From Bryobacterales bacterium (lineage in GTDB: Bacteria > Acidobacteriota > Terriglobia > Bryobacterales > Bryobacteraceae): DNA of 30,490 bases. The stretch lies in assembly GCA_016789785.1 (NCBI GenBank), contig JAEUQE010000093.1, positions 1 through 30,490 of the forward strand. The letters are read 5' to 3'. Shown one piece after another: positions 26,021 to 30,490 of the stretch (positions within the stretch are counted from its first letter, which is position 1; every line of letters begins with the position of its first letter). Made by a program: the position numbers and the translations under genes. The notes below the pieces were generated by a model. It was not told the DNA's origin. It saw only the letters and a program-made list of their open reading frames with translations, and ran no database searches.

Positions 26021-27112
26021 TCAGCGCGCGGGCATCACGTAAAGGTCGGTGGTCATGTCCGCATCCAGGGTGATGGTGCGCAGATAACTGTAATTCGAGG
26101 CATCGTACAGGTCAATGGTGTTGCCTGCCTGAAAGACATAGAGCAGTTTGCCATTGCTGCTGACACGAAGGGCCATGCGCGGACGCCCGGAAAACTCCTG
26201 GCGGCTGGCGACACGCTTCTGTTCGAGATCGAAACTCCAGAACTCGTAGCGGCCGACCTCCTGATAGAGGCCGAAGGCTTTCTTGCGGCCGGGGGCCATG
26301 GTGAACCCCACACCCGTGGCCGGGCCGATCGGCGTGAAGTCGACCTTGCGGCCCACCAGATCCACACGGCCAATGCCCATGATGCGGCGGTTCTGCACCG
26401 GGTCCTGCACGGTGAAAAGGCCGGTGAAGAAACCCGGATCGTCATTCACGGAGTCGACGGCGTTGAAGTTGATACGGCCAAGCCCATCCTCGGTGGGGCG
26501 GGAGAGTTCCCACTTGTCCACCTGCTTGTACTCGTTGGTGTCGAAGATGAGCACATCGTCGCCAAAGAAGTAGAGATACTTGCCATCGGGAGAGAACTGC
26601 AGATTGGCGAATTCCCGCTCTTCGTTGTTGGGCCACGGAATCGTCCGCAGAACCTTGTGTTCCTTCAGGTCGTAGAGTTGCAGCGTGTTCGGCCCGATCT
26701 CCCAACGGTCGGCCTGTTTGGTGGCGGCCTTGGTCAGCAGCACCATCACGGTGTCGCGAGGATGCACGGCAAAGCTGCGGATTCGGATCTTCTTGTTGCC
26801 CTCGGAAAGGCGAAACGTGTCGATGACCTTCCGCGAGCCGATGTCGACGATTTCGATGTCTTCCATAAACGCCGTCATCATGTAGAAGCGCGAACGGTCG
26901 GCGGAAAGGGTCAGGTTGCGAGGCGCGCCGGTGCGAGTCTTGATTTCCGCCACCACGCGCTCGGTGGCTTCGTCGATCAGCATCACCTTATCGCCATAGC
27001 AGCCCAGATAGAGCAGACCTGTGCCGCCAGTGATCTTCGCCGGAGGCTGTGCCCAAGCCATGCTCGCCGCCAGTCCAGCGGCCAAAAACAAAATCGATGC
27101 TCGATGTTTCAT
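26021..27112 (-). CDS. qhpB: Quinohemoprotein amine dehydrogenase beta subunit
   Basis: 363 residues. The ATG at 27112 lies 10 nt after the qhpC stop and starts a Sec signal peptide ending SMAWA near residue 22; the longer frame only overlaps qhpC. The mature part is a YVTN-type beta propeller with repeated strands such as GLLYLGCYGDKVMLID, LTLSADRSRFYMM, LQFSPDGKYLYFF and RVSSNGKLLYVFQ. In QHNDH the seven-bladed beta subunit carries no cofactor. It packs against the gamma subunit and covers the cysteine tryptophylquinone site, forming part of the substrate pocket. The length matches family members. No strong Shine-Dalgarno is present, so expression probably depends on coupling to qhpC. Confidence 0.9.
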   Translation of the reverse strand: MKHRASILFLAAGLAASMAWAQPPAKITGGTGLLYLGCYGDKVMLIDEATERVVAEIKTRTGAPRNLTLSADRSRFYMMTAFMEDIEIVDIGSRKVIDTFRLSEGNKKIRIRSFAVHPRDTVMVLLTKAATKQADRWEIGPNTLQLYDLKEHKVLRTIPWPNNEEREFANLQFSPDGKYLYFFGDDVLIFDTNEYKQVDKWELSRPTEDGLGRINFNAVDSVNDDPGFFTGLFTVQDPVQNRRIMGIGRVDLVGRKVDFTPIGPATGVGFTMAPGRKKAFGLYQEVGRYEFWSFDLEQKRVASRQEFSGRPRMALRVSSNGKLLYVFQAGNTIDLYDASNYSYLRTITLDADMTTDLYVMPAR

Positions 27113-27122
27113 CGCTGGTCTA

Positions 27123-27473
27123 TTACGGAAAGACGAGATCAATCTTGCGCCAGTCCTTCTGCGCGGCGGCACACTTGGCCGTCCAGTCCGGAGCGTGATT
27201 GAGCTGATCGGGAACCTGCGCGGGCCAGAAACAGCCCAGGTGGCAATCGAAAAGGTCGCGTTCCACGGGCTGGCACAATCCTGCGGTGCCGCCGCTCGAA
27301 TCGGCTTCCCATCCCGGCGAGAAAACCAGTGAGCAACCCAGCGGAAAGTGCGGGCGCGGAGGCGCGCCAGGAGGCGGCCCGCCACGCTGCTGCTGCATCG
27401 CTTCCACGCGCGCGGAATCGAGTTGCGCTTCCACCTTCTTCGCCTTCTGGTTAAGCGATCGCAGATGCTTCAA
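27123..27473 (-). CDS. qhpC: QHNDH gamma subunit precursor (CTQ cofactor)
   Basis: 116 residues, starting with TTG at 27473, inside the end of qhpD (23-bp overlap). The TTG is supported by AGGAGG six bases upstream. The core contains every crosslinking residue at the family's exact spacing: Cys47-Glu56, Cys67-Asp73 and Cys81-Asp89 for thioether bonds, and Cys77-Trp83 for cysteine tryptophylquinone, with CFWPAQ around Trp83. Precursor number minus 40 equals mature numbering in characterised proteins. Residues 1-28 resemble a leader peptide; 29-45 are Gly/Pro-rich (QRGGPPPGAPPRPHFPLG) just before the core. Cys101 is an extra cysteine with no assigned partner. The product is made in the cytoplasm, crosslinked by QhpD, trimmed and exported. 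Confidence 0.93.
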   Translation of the reverse strand: MKHLRSLNQKAKKVEAQLDSARVEAMQQQRGGPPPGAPPRPHFPLGCSLVFSPGWEADSSGGTAGLCQPVERDLFDCHLGCFWPAQVPDQLNHAPDWTAKCAAAQKDWRKIDLVFP

Positions 27474-28890
27474 CTTCCACCTCCTCCGGATTTCGTTCGT
27501 TCATCATACCAGCCACCGCCGCGTAGACCTCCAGACAAATACCAGTCCAACCGCGGATCCATTCGCAGTAGTGCAGATTCGCGCGCTCCGTCGATCCGTA
27601 GCGCACATGAGCTTCGTGATAGCATCCGCCCGAGCACAGCGGCCGCGCCCAGCAGCGCGAACAATCCGTCTTCTCGTCAATGTGGTGGCGCGTGAGGAAT
27701 TCCCGCTGTGCGGCGGTGTCGATACCCGTGCGCACGTCGCCAATCCGATGTTCCCCGGAGCCAGCGAAGCGATGGCAGAGCCCAACTTCCCCTTCCGTGG
27801 ACACGCCCATCAGACCGAGCCCCGCGCCACAGGGATACGCTTTGCTCACGCCCTTGTGGATCTCCTCCACGGTATCGCGCACGTTCGAAAAGCCATGAGG
27901 ACGGCCTTCCAGCATGGCATCGCGCCACTCGTAGGCAAGCTCGCGAAATTGATCCAGCATGCGATCGTAGCCGCTCTCCCCGATCGAATAGAGCCGGTTC
28001 ACCGCCGTGGTGACGGGCGCGAAGCCCACCTCCTGAAATCCGATCTCCGCCGTCAGATGGCGGAAGATCCGGCGGATGTCGAGAGTCTGCGAAGTCAACG
28101 TCACACGCGCGCCAATCGGCCGTGAGCGATGGCGGCGCAGCAACTCGCGAATCTTCGGCTCCACCACATCGTAGCTGCCGCGGCCGTTGTGAAACACGCG
28201 GAATTGGTCCTGCATCTCACGCGGCCCGTCGATGGATACCGTCACGCCGACATCGTTCCCGGCGAGGAACTCGATGATCTCTTCGCGGAGCAGTGTCGCG
28301 TTCGTGGTCAGGCTGAACTCAATGCGCTTGCCCGCGGCGGCGAAGCGCTCGCGAGCATAGGCGATCGTGCTGCGAACCACCGGGAAGTTGAGCAGCGTCT
28401 CGCCTCCGAAGAAGGTAAGGTAAGCCTGCTTGCCGCTGCGCGCCAGCAGCAGATCCACGGACTCCCGCGCGGTGGCCTCACTCATGAACTTCGCCTGCTT
28501 GCCGTTCTCCGTGTCCACGATCTTGTCTTCGCCGTACTCATAGCAATAGGTGCAGCTCAAGTTGCACTGGTTGGTGACGTTCAGCACCAGCGTCGACAGC
28601 GGAAACGTTTCGGGTGGAAGCTGTTTGATGGCGGGTTCCGCGGGCGCGCCTTCGTAGCGGAGGGCGCGCACGTTCAGCAACTCGGAGACAGTCTCAATCA
28701 GTTGCTCGAAGGAAGTAGCTTCCATCTCTCGCCGCAGGCTGTCCATGGTGGCGGGGCCCGCTTTCAGTGAATCGAGAATGGCGCCGGCGAGCGGGTCCAG
28801 CGCGAACACGGCGGCACTCGGAACCAGATAGAGATAGTCCGCGCCTTGCGCGTGGAAGCGATGGAACTCCCCGAGTTGCAGACGGTTCAC
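27451..28890 (-). CDS. qhpD: Radical SAM/SPASM maturase QhpD
   Basis: 479 residues. The GTG at 28890 overlaps the qhpA stop as GTGA and has GGAGG six bases upstream; the longer frame to 29013 is only overlap with qhpA. The N-terminal 85 residues look like a PqqD-type peptide-recognition fold (inference). The radical SAM cluster motif is Cys109-Cys113-Cys116 (CNLSCTYC), with GGE at 162-164. The C-terminal SPASM region has Cys354, Cys372, Cys410, Cys413, Cys419, Cys423, Cys442 and also Cys452, for two auxiliary 4Fe-4S clusters. QhpD forms the Cys-to-Asp/Glu thioether bonds in the gamma subunit, using S-adenosylmethionine in the cytoplasm. It sits directly before its substrate gene. Confidence 0.93.
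   Translation of the reverse strand: MNRLQLGEFHRFHAQGADYLYLVPSAAVFALDPLAGAILDSLKAGPATMDSLRREMEATSFEQLIETVSELLNVRALRYEGAPAEPAIKQLPPETFPLSTLVLNVTNQCNLSCTYCYEYGEDKIVDTENGKQAKFMSEATARESVDLLLARSGKQAYLTFFGGETLLNFPVVRSTIAYARERFAAAGKRIEFSLTTNATLLREEIIEFLAGNDVGVTVSIDGPREMQDQFRVFHNGRGSYDVVEPKIRELLRRHRSRPIGARVTLTSQTLDIRRIFRHLTAEIGFQEVGFAPVTTAVNRLYSIGESGYDRMLDQFRELAYEWRDAMLEGRPHGFSNVRDTVEEIHKGVSKAYPCGAGLGLMGVSTEGEVGLCHRFAGSGEHRIGDVRTGIDTAAQREFLTRHHIDEKTDCSRCWARPLCSGGCYHEAHVRYGSTERANLHYCEWIRGWTGICLEVYAAVAGMMNERNPEEVEVEASAIA
27480..27487 (-). promoter_or_regulatory. Ribosome binding site setting the TTG start of qhpC
   Basis: GGAGGAGG on the minus strand, six bases before TTG at 27473, lies inside the qhpD coding sequence. 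It decides the start because there is no ATG or GTG at that position, and the next Met (residue 26) would remove most of the leader. Confidence 0.75.
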
Positions 28891-30490
28891 TGCGCACCTC
28901 CGGAAGCATCCATGCCGCCCATATCGAAACGCATGTAGACCGGAGGCGCCACCAGCAAATGCGCGCGTGCGCGAAGCGTCTTGCCGCCGGCGTTGTGGGT
29001 CGCCACAATCCACAAATCACCGATGTTGTTGCGGTTGCCGCTGCGGCGGTCGTTCGGGCCATCCACGGCAGGCGTGAACAGACCGTTACCATCGAGCGTG
29101 CCGGAGAACTGCCGGTCATCATCGCGGAAGGTCGCGGTGAATTCCTCCACACTCCACGTCACCTCCACTGCGCCAAGCTCGACGTCATCCTTCGTATCGG
29201 GCTTGTCATCGGGACCGTTGGAGAAGGCGATCGCTTCGAATTGCTGCAATTGCTTCGGGAAGCGGATGCCGCCAACGCGCGCGAGCCCAGCCAGCGGGCG
29301 TACCTTCAGTCCGTCGATCTTCCCATAGACAGCTAGGGCATTCTGCTTCACCGCGCCCGCGAAGTGCAGGTCGCGATAACCCGTGGGCGCCGATGCGTCG
29401 ACGTTCACCGTCGCGATCACGCGCTCCGCCGTGCCTTCCAGGATCTTCGCCGAGATGCCCGCTCCAAGGGAAAGCACTCCGCTCGAAGGAAGCCCAACGC
29501 CATAGATGACAAGCTTTGCGCCGCTTGCGCCCTGCGGCAAACGGGGTGTGTCGACGCCAAGCACCATCGCATCACGGCCAATCCGTTCGAGACGCACATC
29601 CATGCCAATTTCGTCGTAGCCTCCAGTGAACCAGCGGCCCGACATCTCCTTCTGATTGCGCTCCACGAACATGACCTCGCGCATCGCCGAGTCCGGGCCG
29701 GTGGCCATGTTGCGGCCTCTCCACTGGAACCCGGTATAGAGGACGGCGCGCCCCTTGCGTTCTTCTTTCGCGCCTGTGCGCGCCCACGTGAATCTCGCTT
29801 CGGTGAGGATCGAGTCCTGCTCCTGACGCACGAGGTACTCGCCATGGAACGGGCCTTTTCCAGCCTGGTAACCCGAGAGTGCCCAACGTCCGGCGACTTG
29901 CTGTTGCGGAATGTTCACCGACCAAGCGCTCCACTCGGGCGTGCGCAGCGGAAATGCCGAAGCAAGATGCGAGATCGCCTTTTCCATCGGGTGGCGATTG
30001 TCGGGCGGACGGCCATCGGGTCCGGGCTGCGTTTGCGCGGGGCCCATACGGCGGAACGCCTGAAAATCCACAAGCGGGTAGAAGCCGCGATGCATCGCCA
30101 GCAACAACTCCCATTCTTCCTTGGTGCGCCGCTGCATCAGAACGCGGCCGAAGGAGTGGCATTTGATGCAGGTTTGCTCGGTGTCAACATCGGCGGCGTA
30201 CTTGTATTCGATGAGGCGTTTCTCGACTTCGAATGCGCCCGCGCGCGCTTCCTCCGGCGCGAGCCCGTGATGATCGGCGAGATAGCGCACGACGGTGCGA
30301 GCCACCTCCGGCGTCAGCTTGACGCTGTTGAGGCTCACCATGCGGCGGACGGTGTGCTCCCATCCTTCCGGTGTCGTGCGCCGGTAGGAGATGCGCGACA
30401 TCCGCCCTTTGTCATCGGTCTTGTGGCACCCGCCGCAGGAGTTCTTCACCACGTCGCTGGTGACGGGAATCCCGTCGTTGGCTTCGGGTG
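28887..30490 (-). CDS. qhpA: QHNDH alpha subunit (diheme), 5' end missing
   Basis: The frame stays open to the right edge, so the start and signal peptide lie beyond 30490; about 534 codons are visible. Two c-type heme sites are present: CGGCH near 30437 and CIKCH near 30170, as in domain I of the QHNDH alpha subunit. Three beta-rich domains follow (the Qn_am_d_aII, aIII and aIV types), for example WALSGYQAGKGPFHGEYLV and the LVIYGVGLPSSGVLSLGAG Ig-like stretch. The alpha subunit takes electrons from the quinone on the gamma subunit through its two hemes to an external acceptor such as a cytochrome or azurin. Its stop overlaps the qhpD start. The length is close to the family norm, so only a short N-terminus is missing. 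Confidence 0.92.
   Translation of the reverse strand, partial: PEANDGIPVTSDVVKNSCGGCHKTDDKGRMSRISYRRTTPEGWEHTVRRMVSLNSVKLTPEVARTVVRYLADHHGLAPEEARAGAFEVEKRLIEYKYAADVDTEQTCIKCHSFGRVLMQRRTKEEWELLLAMHRGFYPLVDFQAFRRMGPAQTQPGPDGRPPDNRHPMEKAISHLASAFPLRTPEWSAWSVNIPQQQVAGRWALSGYQAGKGPFHGEYLVRQEQDSILTEARFTWARTGAKEERKGRAVLYTGFQWRGRNMATGPDSAMREVMFVERNQKEMSGRWFTGGYDEIGMDVRLERIGRDAMVLGVDTPRLPQGASGAKLVIYGVGLPSSGVLSLGAGISAKILEGTAERVIATVNVDASAPTGYRDLHFAGAVKQNALAVYGKIDGLKVRPLAGLARVGGIRFPKQLQQFEAIAFSNGPDDKPDTKDDVELGAVEVTWSVEEFTATFRDDDRQFSGTLDGNGLFTPAVDGPNDRRSGNRNNIGDLWIVATHNAGGKTLRARAHLLVAPPVYMRFDMGGMDASGGAQ

Noticed and set aside
25985..27202. Plus-strand open frame of 405 codons over qhpB
   Set aside because: It is the complement of a beta-propeller gene with signal peptide and fixed operon position; the plus-strand product has no signal, domain or start site.
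1..30490. CRISPR arrays, tRNA, rRNA and insertion sequences
   Set aside because: I saw no regularly spaced identical repeats, no tRNA- or rRNA-like stretch and no transposase.

Overview
The window is GC-rich and reads like a chromosome segment of a soil Acidobacterium of the Solibacter/Bryobacter type. This is an inference from gene content: two very large Oar-like TonB-dependent receptors with an N-terminal carboxypeptidase-regulatory domain, a giant BACON-domain protein, an ECF sigma factor coupled to a TPR Ser/Thr kinase, and a membrane-anchored winged-helix regulator are all typical of that group.

Layout. A clear intrinsic terminator (86-131, + strand) closes a gene lying left of the window. 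On the minus strand follow a caspase-like protein (158-1105), a 447-bp gap with a three-unit 11-bp direct repeat, a 1947-residue exported BACON/Ig protein (1553-7396) and a ToxR-like membrane regulator (7683-8990). Divergent from the regulator is a + strand operon: TonB receptor (9194-12586) and two exported FAD oxidoreductases (12592-14217, 14217-15827). The regulator is its obvious candidate controller. Next comes a coupled pair, ECF sigma factor (15990-16589) and Ser/Thr kinase (16593-19391). A 705-bp gap carries frameshifted remnants of a GNAT acetyltransferase and perhaps a Fic protein. A second TonB receptor follows (20097-23507).

The most notable part is the minus-strand block 30490 to 23756: a compact quinohemoprotein amine dehydrogenase (QHNDH) cluster in the order qhpA (diheme alpha subunit, cut by the window end), qhpD (radical SAM/SPASM crosslinking enzyme), qhpC (gamma subunit carrying the CTQ cofactor), qhpB (beta propeller), qhpF (ABC exporter), qhpE (small subtilisin-like protease). 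The gamma subunit keeps every residue needed for the three Cys-to-Asp/Glu thioethers and the Cys-Trp bond of cysteine tryptophylquinone. In the family model, QhpD crosslinks the cytosolic precursor, QhpE removes its leader, QhpF exports it, and it assembles in the periplasm with the alpha and beta subunits to oxidise primary amines. The flavin monooxygenase QhpG that hydroxylates the tryptophan, and a QhpR-type regulator, are not seen here. The two FAD proteins in the window are exported and of another family, so they are unlikely substitutes.

Less expected signals are a frame-independent excess of the hexamer ACTTAC/GTAAGT inside the giant BACON gene, a large internal duplication in that protein, a TTG-started qhpC with a proline-rich leader region, and a His where the QhpE protease should have its oxyanion-hole Asn.
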